From: Christiangramia echinicola DSM 19838
GTDB lineage: Bacteria; Bacteroidota; Bacteroidia; Flavobacteriales; Flavobacteriaceae
Reading direction: 5' to 3'
DNA length: 64,000 nt
Assembly: GCF_000423065.1 (NCBI RefSeq)
Contig: NZ_AUHG01000011.1
Location: 620,001 to 684,000 of the forward strand
The translations under genes were made by a program, and so were the position numbers. This document shows positions 34,417 through 43,645 of the stretch, piece after piece. The first letter of the stretch is position 1; each line of letters opens with the position of its first letter. The notes beneath the pieces are model-generated. The model saw only the letters and a program-made list of their open reading frames with translations. It was not told the origin of the DNA and did no database searches.

Positions 34417-34456
34417 AAAAAAAGAAGGGGCTATATAAAATATACCCCCTTTTCTT
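34417..34456 (-). terminator. intra-operon terminator/attenuator between susE-like and amylase genes
   Basis: On the minus strand AAGGGG-G-TATAT and ATATA-G-CCCCTT pair around a TTT loop: eleven pairs with one G-G mismatch, followed by TCTTTTTTT. It lies in the 64-bp gap between two genes that otherwise look co-transcribed, so it probably lowers downstream expression or marks a processing end. Confidence 0.75.
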
Positions 34457-34468
34457 ATAAGCTAATTC

Positions 34469-35602
34469 TTAGTTCTTAGTAAGAGTGTAAGTATACATTC
34501 TAGGATTGCTTAGGTCCAAAGTAATAGTATAATTACCATCTTCTGGCACACCTATATTTTCTCCTCCGAACTCCATAGTCCCATCTGCTCCACTATCACC
34601 AATATTGAGATCCCAAGCGTCATTAGCTCTGAATTTAATACCGTTATCTGGAGCAACCTGTGCAGTTAGGTCCAGAGTTAATGTCCAGATCTTATTTTCT
34701 GCATCATAAGTCATATCTGTATCGCTATCCCAACCTGTTGGAGTAGCATTACCAATTATTCCCCAGCTAGTTTTAGTAAGAGAATATGTAAGTGCTTCAG
34801 GATCTGCTTTTACAAGATAATAGCCACCAGTTCCATCTGGAGTTCCAGCATTTACACCCGGTGCGGCCAGGATTTCTGTATAATCACCATCTGCTGCACC
34901 AGCATCACCATAATTCCCATCCCAACCTTCATTAGTTGGAAGGAATTTGTACATAGGCTGGTCGACATTCATGTAGATGAAACCTTCATAATTAGTGTTG
35001 CCCATTTCAGCTGCTAAAGGAATACCATTTTCAGGACTCCAGTTTGCTGCATATCCACTATCTTCTGGAAAGCTTCCGGTAACATAGATCTTAGGAAGTT
35101 CTGGTTCTTCGTCCTCAGCCTCTGGTAAAGTAACATTTACAGTGATCACGTCAGAGAATTGCTCTACTACATTACCACCATCACCGCCAACATATGCACG
35201 CACCTGGAAATTAATAGTTCCAGTGTTTGGAGCATCTGTTTCAGGATCATTATCCAAACCAGCATCTGCAGCAAGACTTAGCATTTCACTAACTGTTACT
35301 CCAGCATTTGTAACTTCTCCTCCAAAAATTGGGTCTGAATAATCAAAAGTCATATCTGCAGAACCTGCAAGCTGATAGTTCACCGGAGTTTGAACATCGA
35401 AATCTACAGGATTCCAAACGAATCTTTCGGCAAGACTGGCACCATTAGATGCTTTTAAATCATAATTGTCTGCAGTAGCACTGGTAAAGGCCAGGCCAGC
35501 AGGATCTGGTTTTGCCACAAAAGTGAATGAGTCATCTTCGGTACATGAATTCAAGCCAATTAGCCCGATTAATGCGAATAATAAAAAACTTAATTTTTTC
35601 AT
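34469..35602 (-). CDS. SusE-like starch-binding outer-membrane lipoprotein
   Basis: The 377-residue lipoprotein has lipobox LNSCTEDD (Cys20) with the acidic surface-export residues behind it. The N-terminal SusE domain (about 25-165) has the phrase AERFVWNPVDFDVQTPVNYQL and ends in a linker of acidic residues and prolines. Two SusE/F-type carbohydrate-binding repeats follow (about 170-270, KIYVTGSFPEDSG and MYKFLPTNEGWDGNYG; about 275-377, WGIIGNATPTGWDSDTDM and IKFRANDAWDLNIG). These aromatic-rich modules bind starch helices on the cell surface. It follows susD by 13 bp. Confidence 0.9.
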   Translation of the reverse strand: MKKLSFLLFALIGLIGLNSCTEDDSFTFVAKPDPAGLAFTSATADNYDLKASNGASLAERFVWNPVDFDVQTPVNYQLAGSADMTFDYSDPIFGGEVTNAGVTVSEMLSLAADAGLDNDPETDAPNTGTINFQVRAYVGGDGGNVVEQFSDVITVNVTLPEAEDEEPELPKIYVTGSFPEDSGYAANWSPENGIPLAAEMGNTNYEGFIYMNVDQPMYKFLPTNEGWDGNYGDAGAADGDYTEILAAPGVNAGTPDGTGGYYLVKADPEALTYSLTKTSWGIIGNATPTGWDSDTDMTYDAENKIWTLTLDLTAQVAPDNGIKFRANDAWDLNIGDSGADGTMEFGGENIGVPEDGNYTITLDLSNPRMYTYTLTKN

Positions 35603-35615
35603 TTTATGAGATATT

Positions 35616-37241
35616 TTAATAACCTGTATTTTGAGTTAGATTTGGATTTACTGAAATAAGATTGCCTGGTAAAGGGAATAAAGTTCTGAAGTCTTCAACC
35701 GCTGTTCCACTACGGGTACCACCTTTAAAAGGCCATAAATAACTTCCTGTAGTGAATAAATTATAACGTATCAAATCTGTTCTTCTTTGACCTTCCCAGT
35801 ACAATTCTCTTGCTCTTTCATCAAGGATGAAATTCAGGGTAAGATCTGAACTGTTAATGTTCCCACTATTATCACCAAATGCTCTTTCTCTAAGCTCATT
35901 GATGTAACCTGTTGCTGTGGCAAGGTCACCACCAGCACCACCTCTTACTACAGCTTCTGCGTAGTTAAGGTACATCTCAGCAAGGCGAATAAGAGGTAGA
36001 TCTGTATCAACGAAATCTCCACCGCCATCACTTCCCTGGTTGCCTTCAGAATCGATATTCTTGAATTTGGTGACAGCGTATCCATCTGTAAATGTATTTG
36101 CGATGGTATTGATCTCTAAGCTTTGTCCATCTGTATAGAACATAGCTCTTGAGTCTTCCCATTCTACAGGGTTTCCATCATCGTCAGTCTGAGTCACAGC
36201 ATAATCGAATTGATTTACAAGAGCCTTTGTAGCTCTTAAACCTTCCCATCCACCATTAACACCAAACTCGCTGGCTTCCATAGAGCCTCCAATTGAAGCA
36301 TGTACCAGGAAGGTAGTACCTCCAAAGGTTTTGGATTCATTTCCGTCAAAATTAGCAGTGAAAATGAATTCACTTTGAGCACCATTGCTATTATTATCGG
36401 CTAGGAATAATTCATCATAAGCAGAACCATTTCCGTTCGCATCTGTAGTATTAATAGAATAAGTTGAATTGATCGCCATTTTTGAGAATTCCACGGCATC
36501 TGAATATCTATCTTCACTAACCCATGAATCTGCATTCAGGTATAATTTAGATAATAGTGCCCATGAAGCTACTTTATCTACACGACCATATTCATTTGCA
36601 CCACTCTCCTTAAGATTAGCCTGAATATCTAATAACTCAGCCTCTACAAAATCAAAGATCTCTTTTCTTGAAGCCTGCTCCGGTGGAACTGTAGATACCT
36701 GTGTAACCAAAGGAACGTTACCGTAAATATCTATAAGGTTATAATAGGCAAAAGCTCTTAGAAACCTTGCTTCAGCTATATAAGCTGCAACTTCTGGATC
36801 ATCACCAAAGCTTTGTGCATTAGTAATAAAGGAGTTACAAAATGACACTTCCTGAGCAAGTCTGTAATACATACCTGTAGAGAAGTCATTAGAAGCTCCC
36901 CAGTTCATTGCATGTAAGTTAGGAAGTCCGGGATCTCCCCATCCTACTACGGCATTATCTGTGGTTAATTCATTAAGACTGTATAACATTCTCGTATACT
37001 GAGAAGTACCTTCGTCTATTCCTGTAATATCAGCTTGTCCAGAAGGACCTTGCTGACCAGTTAACGCTAAACTGGCATAAAGCTTAGCCAGGGCGCTTTT
37101 AGCTTCCTGAGCATCTGCAAAAACGTTAGTTTCTGTAAAACTATCAGGATCTATAGGATCTTGATCTAGATCGGCGTGGCAACTTACAATGAAGCAAGCC
37201 GGTACGATCAGGATTAATTTCTTTATAATATTCATTTTCAA
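35616..37241 (-). CDS. susD: SusD-like starch-binding lipoprotein
   Basis: The 541-residue surface lipoprotein has lipobox FIVSCHAD (Cys21), an N-terminal SusD-like region (LDQDPIDPDSFTETNVFADAQEAKSALAKLYASL), TPR-like helices (FLRAFAYYNLIDIYGNVPLVTQ) and the C-terminal RagB/SusD block RAFGDNSGNINSSDLTLNFI...ERARELYWEGQRRTDLIRY. SusD caps the SusC barrel like a lid and captures oligosaccharides. Eight bases separate it from susC. Substrate assignment to alpha-glucan comes from the flanking GH13, GH65 and SusE-like genes, not from the sequence of SusD itself. Confidence 0.95.
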   Translation of the reverse strand: MKMNIIKKLILIVPACFIVSCHADLDQDPIDPDSFTETNVFADAQEAKSALAKLYASLALTGQQGPSGQADITGIDEGTSQYTRMLYSLNELTTDNAVVGWGDPGLPNLHAMNWGASNDFSTGMYYRLAQEVSFCNSFITNAQSFGDDPEVAAYIAEARFLRAFAYYNLIDIYGNVPLVTQVSTVPPEQASRKEIFDFVEAELLDIQANLKESGANEYGRVDKVASWALLSKLYLNADSWVSEDRYSDAVEFSKMAINSTYSINTTDANGNGSAYDELFLADNNSNGAQSEFIFTANFDGNESKTFGGTTFLVHASIGGSMEASEFGVNGGWEGLRATKALVNQFDYAVTQTDDDGNPVEWEDSRAMFYTDGQSLEINTIANTFTDGYAVTKFKNIDSEGNQGSDGGGDFVDTDLPLIRLAEMYLNYAEAVVRGGAGGDLATATGYINELRERAFGDNSGNINSSDLTLNFILDERARELYWEGQRRTDLIRYNLFTTGSYLWPFKGGTRSGTAVEDFRTLFPLPGNLISVNPNLTQNTGY

Positions 37242-37249
37242 ACTATTTT

Positions 37250-40165
37250 TTAAAAGTTAAGATTTGCTCCGATTGCGAATGTTCTAGGGCGAGGATAGAA
37301 GTTATTATCTATTCCTCCGCTAATCTCAGGATCCAGACCTTCGTAGTCGGTTACCGTCAATACATTTAAAGCAGAACCATAAATTCTTAAGGTTGACTCT
37401 TTAAATATTTCTGGTAGCGTGTAGCCTAAAGTGATATTATCTAATTTAAAGAAAGACGCATCCTGAACGTAGTAATCACTAGACAGGTTTGTTTCTGTAG
37501 TAGTTACAAAACCAGAGTTATAGTAATCTGACTGCAGGTTTCTTAGAATAGCATTTGCCGTAGCACGGGTTTCAAAAGATTTACTCGATGCCATGTTATT
37601 ATAGGCATAGTTTCCAAGATTAGCTCTGGTTACAATTGCCAGATCCCAGCTCTTATAATTTAAATTGGTGTTTAGACCCATACTGATATCTGCATAAGGA
37701 TCCTTATAAAGATATTTGTCATCATCATTGATCTCATTATCTCCATTTCTGTCTACATATGCACCTTCAACAGGTCTTCCGTTTTCATCATATACCTGTT
37801 TAAAAACCCAGTAGCTAAAAGGAGCAAATCCTTCTTTATGAAGTTGAATTGTATTCCCGGTACCACCGTTAATTCCACCTACCTGAACTTCATCCGGTAA
37901 GTTTGTGATCTCGTTTTCATTGTAGCTGATGTTATAACCAATGCTCCAGTTAAAATTTTCTTTTCTAACAGGGACTACATTTATTTCAAATTCAATACCT
38001 CGGTTTTCCATATCACCAATATTATCATCGATGGCATTAGCGAAGTTTGTAAATGGATCTACAGTTACAAAGCTTATGAGGTCTTCAGTTTCTTTAAGGT
38101 AGACATTCACAGAACCTGAAATTCGATTACTAAATAGTCCGTAATCTAAACCTAGGTTATAGGTTTTTCCAACTTCCCATCTAAGGTCTTTATTTAAAGG
38201 TTCTGGTCTGTAAGTTTGATAGAATTGATTACCTAACTGATAGCTGGCGCCTCCAATACTTCCGGCATATTTTGTAAGGAAGTTATAATCACCAAGGCCA
38301 TTTACGTTACCAATTTCACCATAACCAACTCTCAATTTAAGTTGATCAACAACGGCAGAGCTCTCTAAGAAATTTTCGTTATTTAGATTCCATGCTAATG
38401 CGAATGACGGGAAATAACCCCATCTGTCATCTGGATTTAGTTTAGAAGAAGAGTCAGCTCTCATAGTAGCTGTAAAAAGATATCTGTTATCGAAGTTATA
38501 ATTGAATCTTCCAAAGTAAGATAGGAGTACACTCTTAGCTTTATCGATAAATTCAAAATCAAGACCATCCTCTTCTAATTCACTATCATAGCTATAATTG
38601 TCATTTTCAAAACTCTGATAAGAATATCCGGCTACTGCGTTTACTGAATGGACATCAAAATCATTATCATAAGTTAAATAAGCATCAAATAATTTATTTG
38701 TGTTTTCATTGCTATAAGAATTATATGATCCATTCCAGTCTTGTGCTGAAGACGGCATTTGATCTGAAGTCACAACTCTTCCATTTGCGTTAGATTTATC
38801 TAAACCTACATTCACTGTTGCGGTTAATTCCGGAAGAAAATGGAAATCATAATCAACTTTAGCATTACCAATGAATCTTCTAACTTCAGAAGTGTCATCT
38901 TTGAATGCTAAAAGTGCAACCGGGTTGGTTGGAGCAAGACTATTTTGAACATTTTCTGAATTTAACCAGGTGAAATAACCTCCAAATGGAGAATTTTCGT
39001 CAAACACAGATTGTGTTGGGTCAAAATCTACTGAACTTCCAATAGCATCTCTATTGGCAAAAGTATTTTCAGTATACATTCCCCGACCATTCAGTTCAAC
39101 GGTTAGGTGACTATCAAGAAAACTAGGTCGTAAATTAATAGAGGCTGTAGTTCTTGTAAAATTATCACCTCTTAAAACACCATCCTGATCTGTATAACCT
39201 AATGAAGCACGTACTGGCATAAAATCACCAACTCTACCTGTGGTGCTTAGATTGTGTTCAGATCCAAAAGAAGTAGTATAAATTTCATCCTGCCAGTCTG
39301 TATTAGTGTTTCCTAATCTTTCAATTGCAGCATCATCACCTATTTCATTAATTAGTGTTCTAAACTGGTCCCCGTTAAGTACATCTACATAATCTGTTGG
39401 AGTATAAACGGTTGTAGAAGTAGAAAGATTGAATTTAAATTCATTTCCTTTTCCTTTCTTGGTGGTGATCATAATTACACCATTCGCAGCTCTCGAACCG
39501 TAAATCGCGGTTGAAGATGCATCCTTTAGAATGGTCATACTTTCAATATCACTAGGATTAATGAAATCTAAAGCATTTCTGGATCCACCTACGGCATCGT
39601 TTGATAATGGAATCCCATCAACTACAATAAGCGGAGAACTTGTAAGGGATAATGATCCCTGTCCTCTAATATTAATAGTTTGGCCTTCACCAGGAGCACC
39701 ACCACCAGAAGTTACACTTACTCCAGCAACTTTACCGGTAATAAGCTGACCAGCAGTTTGCACTGGACCCTGGTTAAAATCTTCGGTACTAACCTGGTCC
39801 ACAGCTCCGGTTGCATCTTTTTTGCTTACAGAGCCATAACCAATAACCACAACCTCATCTAGAGCAGCAGAATCTTCTTCTAACTGAATATCCAGAGTGG
39901 ATTGGCCACTATAAGTTATTTCCTGAGTGGCAAATCCTAAAAATGAAAAAGAAAGGATATCACCGTCTGAAACATTTTCGATGGAATATTCACCATCAAA
40001 ATTTGAAATGGTACCATTTGTGGTACCCTGAACAATTACATTCACACCTGGAACTGGTAAACCTGTGGCGCTTTCGGTCACGGTCCCACTAACGGTGTTT
40101 TGGGCAAAAAAGCTCATTGGTAGCATAAACAGCAAAAACAATGTGCTTTTAAATAAAGTTCTCAT
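37250..40165 (-). CDS. susC: SusC-like TonB-dependent outer-membrane transporter
   Basis: The 971-residue protein has a signal peptide (1-21, ending FFAQ), a carboxypeptidase-regulatory-like domain (VSGTVTESATGLPVPGVNV), a TonB-box/plug region with the SusC signature YGSVSKKDATGAVDQVST and PLIVVDGIPLS, and a beta barrel to the C-terminal Phe (FAIGANLNF). It imports maltooligosaccharides through the outer membrane with TonB energy and pairs with SusD. It is first in the five-gene minus-strand operon. The start is 107 bp from a perfect 16-bp palindrome that lies between it and the LacI regulator gene. Confidence 0.95.
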   Translation of the reverse strand: MRTLFKSTLFLLFMLPMSFFAQNTVSGTVTESATGLPVPGVNVIVQGTTNGTISNFDGEYSIENVSDGDILSFSFLGFATQEITYSGQSTLDIQLEEDSAALDEVVVIGYGSVSKKDATGAVDQVSTEDFNQGPVQTAGQLITGKVAGVSVTSGGGAPGEGQTINIRGQGSLSLTSSPLIVVDGIPLSNDAVGGSRNALDFINPSDIESMTILKDASSTAIYGSRAANGVIMITTKKGKGNEFKFNLSTSTTVYTPTDYVDVLNGDQFRTLINEIGDDAAIERLGNTNTDWQDEIYTTSFGSEHNLSTTGRVGDFMPVRASLGYTDQDGVLRGDNFTRTTASINLRPSFLDSHLTVELNGRGMYTENTFANRDAIGSSVDFDPTQSVFDENSPFGGYFTWLNSENVQNSLAPTNPVALLAFKDDTSEVRRFIGNAKVDYDFHFLPELTATVNVGLDKSNANGRVVTSDQMPSSAQDWNGSYNSYSNENTNKLFDAYLTYDNDFDVHSVNAVAGYSYQSFENDNYSYDSELEEDGLDFEFIDKAKSVLLSYFGRFNYNFDNRYLFTATMRADSSSKLNPDDRWGYFPSFALAWNLNNENFLESSAVVDQLKLRVGYGEIGNVNGLGDYNFLTKYAGSIGGASYQLGNQFYQTYRPEPLNKDLRWEVGKTYNLGLDYGLFSNRISGSVNVYLKETEDLISFVTVDPFTNFANAIDDNIGDMENRGIEFEINVVPVRKENFNWSIGYNISYNENEITNLPDEVQVGGINGGTGNTIQLHKEGFAPFSYWVFKQVYDENGRPVEGAYVDRNGDNEINDDDKYLYKDPYADISMGLNTNLNYKSWDLAIVTRANLGNYAYNNMASSKSFETRATANAILRNLQSDYYNSGFVTTTETNLSSDYYVQDASFFKLDNITLGYTLPEIFKESTLRIYGSALNVLTVTDYEGLDPEISGGIDNNFYPRPRTFAIGANLNF

Positions 40166-40272
40166 AAATTTTCTATTGGTTTTACTAAAAATTAACCTTA
40201 TATTTTTACTTCCTGAGGTTAAATGTATGTAAATTCCTCACCAATAATGGGGCATTCAGCGCCACTACTACA

Positions 40273-40288
40273 ACGAAAACGTTTTCGT
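40273..40288. promoter_or_regulatory. LacI-family operator between susC and the regulator gene
   Basis: ACGAAAACGTTTTCGT is a perfect 16-bp palindrome with the central CG typical of LacI-family sites. It lies between the divergent susC and LacI-type genes, 45 nt upstream of the regulator's -7 box. A close relative (49403-49420) precedes pfkA. Confidence 0.85.
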
Positions 40289-40332
40289 GTTGAAAACTTT
40301 TTTCAGTTAAGGCATTAATAATATAAATATGG

Positions 40333-40340
40333 TAAATTTG
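40333..40340 (+). promoter_or_regulatory. putative -7 box of the LacI-type regulator gene
   Basis: TAAATTTG matches TAnnTTTG exactly, 47 nt before the regulator's ATG. No TTG -33 at the standard spacing. Confidence 0.5.
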
Positions 40341-40387
40341 ATATTTCCAGAATCAAAGCCACCCAAAATCAAGAATATCGAAACTAA

Positions 40388-41416
40388 ATGAAGCCAAAAC
40401 TTACCCTAAAAAAGATTGCGAAAGAATTAGATGTTTCAATTTCTACAGTTTCGAAAGCCCTTCGCGATAGCCCGGAAATCGGAGAAGAAACCCGCGAAAA
40501 GATCAAGGCTTTTGCCAAACATTATAATTACAAGCCAAATAATATAGCTCTTAGCCTTAAAAATAGAAAGACCAAGACCATAGGTATCATTATTCCTGAA
40601 ATTGTACACCATTTCTTTACTACCGTCATTAGTGGTGTAGAGAAGGTTGCCAATGAAATGGGGTATAACGTTTTGGTTTGCCTTTCAGACAATTCTTTTG
40701 ATAAAGAGGTCCTGAATATGGAAATGCTGGCAAATGGTAGTACAGATGGATTTATTCTTTCCCTTGCCAAGGAAACCATGCAAAAGGGAGATTATCATCA
40801 TTTAATAGAAGCTATAAATCAAGGGATGCCACTAGTTCTTTTTGATAGAGTGGTAGAAGATATTTCCTGTGATAAAGTGATCATAGATGATGTTACGGGT
40901 GGTAAGAAAGCGGTACAATATCTTGTGGATATTGGCTGTAAAAAGATTGCATTGATCTCTACAGTAGATTATGTAAGTGTCGGGAAACTTAGAACTAAAG
41001 GTTATAAGGATGCCCTGGAAGAAAACGGAATTTCGGTAAATGAAGATCTGATATTAAAGATCGAAGAAATGGAAGATTCTGAGGCTGAAATAGAGCAATT
41101 CCTTAAAGAGAAAGACGTTGATGGGGTGTTTGCTGTGAATGAGCATTTTGCCATTTCAGCGATCAAGACGATACAGGAACAGGGTAAAAAAGTTCCAGAT
41201 GATGTTTCGGTAATTGGCTTTACAGATGGTGAGCTTTCTAAAAGGTTCATACCAAGTTTAACTACAGTTAGTCAGCATGGGATGAGAATAGGAGAGGAGT
41301 CTGCCAGGTTATTGATAGAAAAACTTGAGAGAACCCCTTCAGAAGAAGAATATTACAAAACAATTATAGTAGAGACAGGCCTGGTGACCAGAAATTCAAC
41401 AAAATCAAAGAAATAA
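40388..41416 (+). CDS. LacI-family transcriptional regulator of alpha-glucan utilisation
   Basis: The 342-residue protein has an N-terminal LacI helix-turn-helix (TLKKIAKELDVSISTVSKAL), a hinge helix (NNIALSLKNRKT) and a periplasmic-binding-protein-like effector domain (about 60-335, from TIGIIIPEIVHHFF to the late SVIGFTDGELSKRFIPSLTT). LacI proteins usually bind central-CG palindromes, and a perfect one lies just upstream. Divergence from susC and leading of the MFS-pgmB-GH65-GH13 set make it the local regulator. In Bacteroides, SusR is an unrelated membrane-spanning activator; a LacI in this role is the flavobacterial arrangement. The inducer is likely maltose or a phosphorylated product, and whether it represses or activates is unknown. 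Confidence 0.92.
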   Translation: MKPKLTLKKIAKELDVSISTVSKALRDSPEIGEETREKIKAFAKHYNYKPNNIALSLKNRKTKTIGIIIPEIVHHFFTTVISGVEKVANEMGYNVLVCLSDNSFDKEVLNMEMLANGSTDGFILSLAKETMQKGDYHHLIEAINQGMPLVLFDRVVEDISCDKVIIDDVTGGKKAVQYLVDIGCKKIALISTVDYVSVGKLRTKGYKDALEENGISVNEDLILKIEEMEDSEAEIEQFLKEKDVDGVFAVNEHFAISAIKTIQEQGKKVPDDVSVIGFTDGELSKRFIPSLTTVSQHGMRIGEESARLLIEKLERTPSEEEYYKTIIVETGLVTRNSTKSKK

Positions 41417-41438
41417 GCCCGACGTTTTAAAAATTATA

Positions 41439-41446
41439 TATATTTG
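41439..41446 (+). promoter_or_regulatory. putative -7 box before the MFS-pgmB-GH65 genes
   Basis: TATATTTG matches TAnnTTTG exactly, 98 nt before the MFS start, in the 128-bp gap after the regulator gene. A hairpin (GATAAG/CTTATC, 41503-41522) lies in the resulting 5' leader. Confidence 0.45.
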
Positions 41447-41544
41447 CCTCAGTTGAAATTTATCAGAACTTATATTTTTACTTCCTACCTTGTTTAAGTT
41501 TTGATAAGTCTTAGTGCTTATCGTAGAATAACTAAAATCGCGAT

Positions 41545-42978
41545 ATGCAAAAACCCCGTTTAAAGTTTTGGGATATCTGGAACATGAGTTTTGGATTTCT
41601 GGGTATTCAATTTGGTTTCGCTCTTCAGGGCTCGACCATGTCCCGTATTTTTGAAACTCTTGGAGCAGAAAAAGATAATATACCTTTATTATGGATAGCA
41701 GCTCCGTTGGCAGGTTTAATCGTTCAGCCTATTATTGGGTATTTGAGCGACAATACCTGGCATAAAACCCTTGGTAGAAGAAGACCATTCTTTTTGCTGG
41801 GAGCCATCTTAAGTTCCATCGCTTTATTAGCGATGCCATATTCTTCCGCAGTATGGATGGCGGCCGGGCTACTATTAGTTTTAGATGCCTCTATTAATAT
41901 TTCCATGGAACCTTTTCGTGCTTTGGTCGCAGATAAATTACCAGACTCTCAAAGGAGTTACGGTTTTGTGATTCAAACATTGATAATTGGAATAGGAACC
42001 TGGGTTGCCAGTAACCTTCCTAAATTCATGAACAACGTTCTTAATATAAGTAATGAAGCAGCACCAGGAGTTGTTCCTGAATCTGTGAAAGTTGCATTTA
42101 TTGTTGGAGCCGTTGTATTCTTAGGTTCGATTCTGGTTACAATTTTCACCACCAAGGAATTTTCTCCGGAAGAAATGAAGAAATTCGATCCAGATTCGGT
42201 AGAAGAAGAGGATAAGGGAATGCTGAAAACAATTCTCGGTACCTATGCCTTAATGCCGAAGATCATGAAAAAATTAGGCGTCGTTCAATTTTTCTCCTGG
42301 TTCGCTTTTTTTGCCATGTGGACCCTGGCGAATCCTGCTTTAACAAGTCATATATATAATGCGCCGAAACCTCAAATACAAGAATTTGCTCAAAAAGACG
42401 CAGATGGCGAGGTTATGTATGATGCAGATAGGGTAATTCTTTTTGAAGATGATCAGTCAAAAGCAGAGTATTCTCAACTGGATAAACAATATAACGAAGC
42501 CAGTGATGATGTAGGATCTAAAATGGGAATTTATGGCCTGTCATCCATGGCATTTGCATTATTACTTACCTTCTATACTTCCAGGTTTTCTATAAATAGA
42601 AAGATCGTACACATGGGAAGTTTGATAATGGGAGGATTAGGGTTCCTTTTAATGTTCTTTATTCCCGGAGATCCAGATATGCTATACGTTTCTTTTACTC
42701 TTATAGGATTTGCCTGGGGTAGTATACTTTCAATGCCATATGCTATGCTTTCCAGTTCTGTAGAGTCCTCAAAAATGGGACTAATGATGGGGGTTTTCAA
42801 TATGTTTATTGTAATTCCTCAGATCATAGCAGCTTTAGGGGGTGTAGTATTTCTTCAGAAATTAATAGGTGATGAATCTATACATGCTATGACCATTGCC
42901 GGAATATTCTTAATGTTGGCGGCATTTTCTAATTTATTAATAACAGACAGAAAAGCAATAAAATATGAACCAGCCTAA
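41545..42978 (+). CDS. MFS sugar transporter, probable maltose/maltooligosaccharide importer
   Basis: The 477-residue cytoplasmic-membrane protein has 12 hydrophobic segments and the MFS helix 2-3 loop pattern (PIIGYLSDNTWHKTLGRRRPF, with D and RRR). It resembles the SLC45/GPH-like maltose and sucrose carriers. A central hydrophilic insert (about 270-325) separates the halves. The C-terminal half contains GFAWGSILSMPYAMLSSSV. Placement between the LacI gene and pgmB/GH65 implies import of maltose or short maltooligosaccharides from the periplasm. It overlaps pgmB by 14 bp, so the two are translationally coupled. Confidence 0.88.
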   Translation: MQKPRLKFWDIWNMSFGFLGIQFGFALQGSTMSRIFETLGAEKDNIPLLWIAAPLAGLIVQPIIGYLSDNTWHKTLGRRRPFFLLGAILSSIALLAMPYSSAVWMAAGLLLVLDASINISMEPFRALVADKLPDSQRSYGFVIQTLIIGIGTWVASNLPKFMNNVLNISNEAAPGVVPESVKVAFIVGAVVFLGSILVTIFTTKEFSPEEMKKFDPDSVEEEDKGMLKTILGTYALMPKIMKKLGVVQFFSWFAFFAMWTLANPALTSHIYNAPKPQIQEFAQKDADGEVMYDADRVILFEDDQSKAEYSQLDKQYNEASDDVGSKMGIYGLSSMAFALLLTFYTSRFSINRKIVHMGSLIMGGLGFLLMFFIPGDPDMLYVSFTLIGFAWGSILSMPYAMLSSSVESSKMGLMMGVFNMFIVIPQIIAALGGVVFLQKLIGDESIHAMTIAGIFLMLAAFSNLLITDRKAIKYEPA

Positions 42979-43645
42979 TATAGAAAATCATAAAGCATTC
43001 ATTTTCGATCTGGATGGCGTAATAGTAGATACTGCTAAGTTTCATTTTTTGGCCTGGAGAAAACTAGCGAATGACCTGGGGTTCGATTTTACCGAAGAGC
43101 AGAATGAGCAGTTAAAAGGCGTGAGCCGCGTAGAATCCTTAAAAAGGATCCTTAAATGGGGAAATATGGAGCTGTCTGAAGATGAATTTCAGAGGCAAAT
43201 GGCCATGAAAAATGAAAATTACTTATCTTATGTAAATGAGATGGACGATAACGAGATTCTTCCAGGCGTTCGTAAAGTGCTGGATTATCTTACCGAGAAG
43301 AACATTCCATTCGCTTTAGGTTCTGCCAGTAAAAATGCCAGGCCTATCTTAAAAAAGCTCGATCTGTACGATAAATTCGATGCAATAGTAGATGGTACAG
43401 ATGTTAGTAAGGCAAAGCCAGATCCTGAAGTTTTCCTGATCGCGGCAGACAAATTAAATACACCACCACATCAATGTGTGGTATTTGAAGATTCGGTTGC
43501 GGGAGTTCAGGCTGCCAATATCGGCAATATGACAAGTGTTGGAATTGGAGATACCGATGTGCTGAACGAAGCAGATCATATTTTCGCAGACTTCACCGAG
43601 ATTAAAATAGAATTTATAGAAAATTTATTGAGAAAAGAGAACTAA
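42965..43645 (+). CDS. pgmB: beta-phosphoglucomutase
   Basis: This HAD-superfamily phosphomutase of 226 residues converts beta-glucose-1-phosphate to glucose-6-phosphate. Motif I is FDLDGVIVDTAKFHFLAW, with nucleophile Asp15 and acid/base Asp17. The cap-domain substrate loop is GVSRVESLKRIL, motif II lies in GSASKNA, and the late motifs are KAKPDPEVF and VFEDSVAGVQAA. These match beta-PGM closely rather than generic phosphatases. It overlaps the MFS gene by 14 bp and the next gene, GH65 maltose phosphorylase, starts on its last base (TAATG). The phosphorylase releases beta-glucose-1-phosphate, its substrate. Confidence 0.95.
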   Translation: MNQPNIENHKAFIFDLDGVIVDTAKFHFLAWRKLANDLGFDFTEEQNEQLKGVSRVESLKRILKWGNMELSEDEFQRQMAMKNENYLSYVNEMDDNEILPGVRKVLDYLTEKNIPFALGSASKNARPILKKLDLYDKFDAIVDGTDVSKAKPDPEVFLIAADKLNTPPHQCVVFEDSVAGVQAANIGNMTSVGIGDTDVLNEADHIFADFTEIKIEFIENLLRKEN

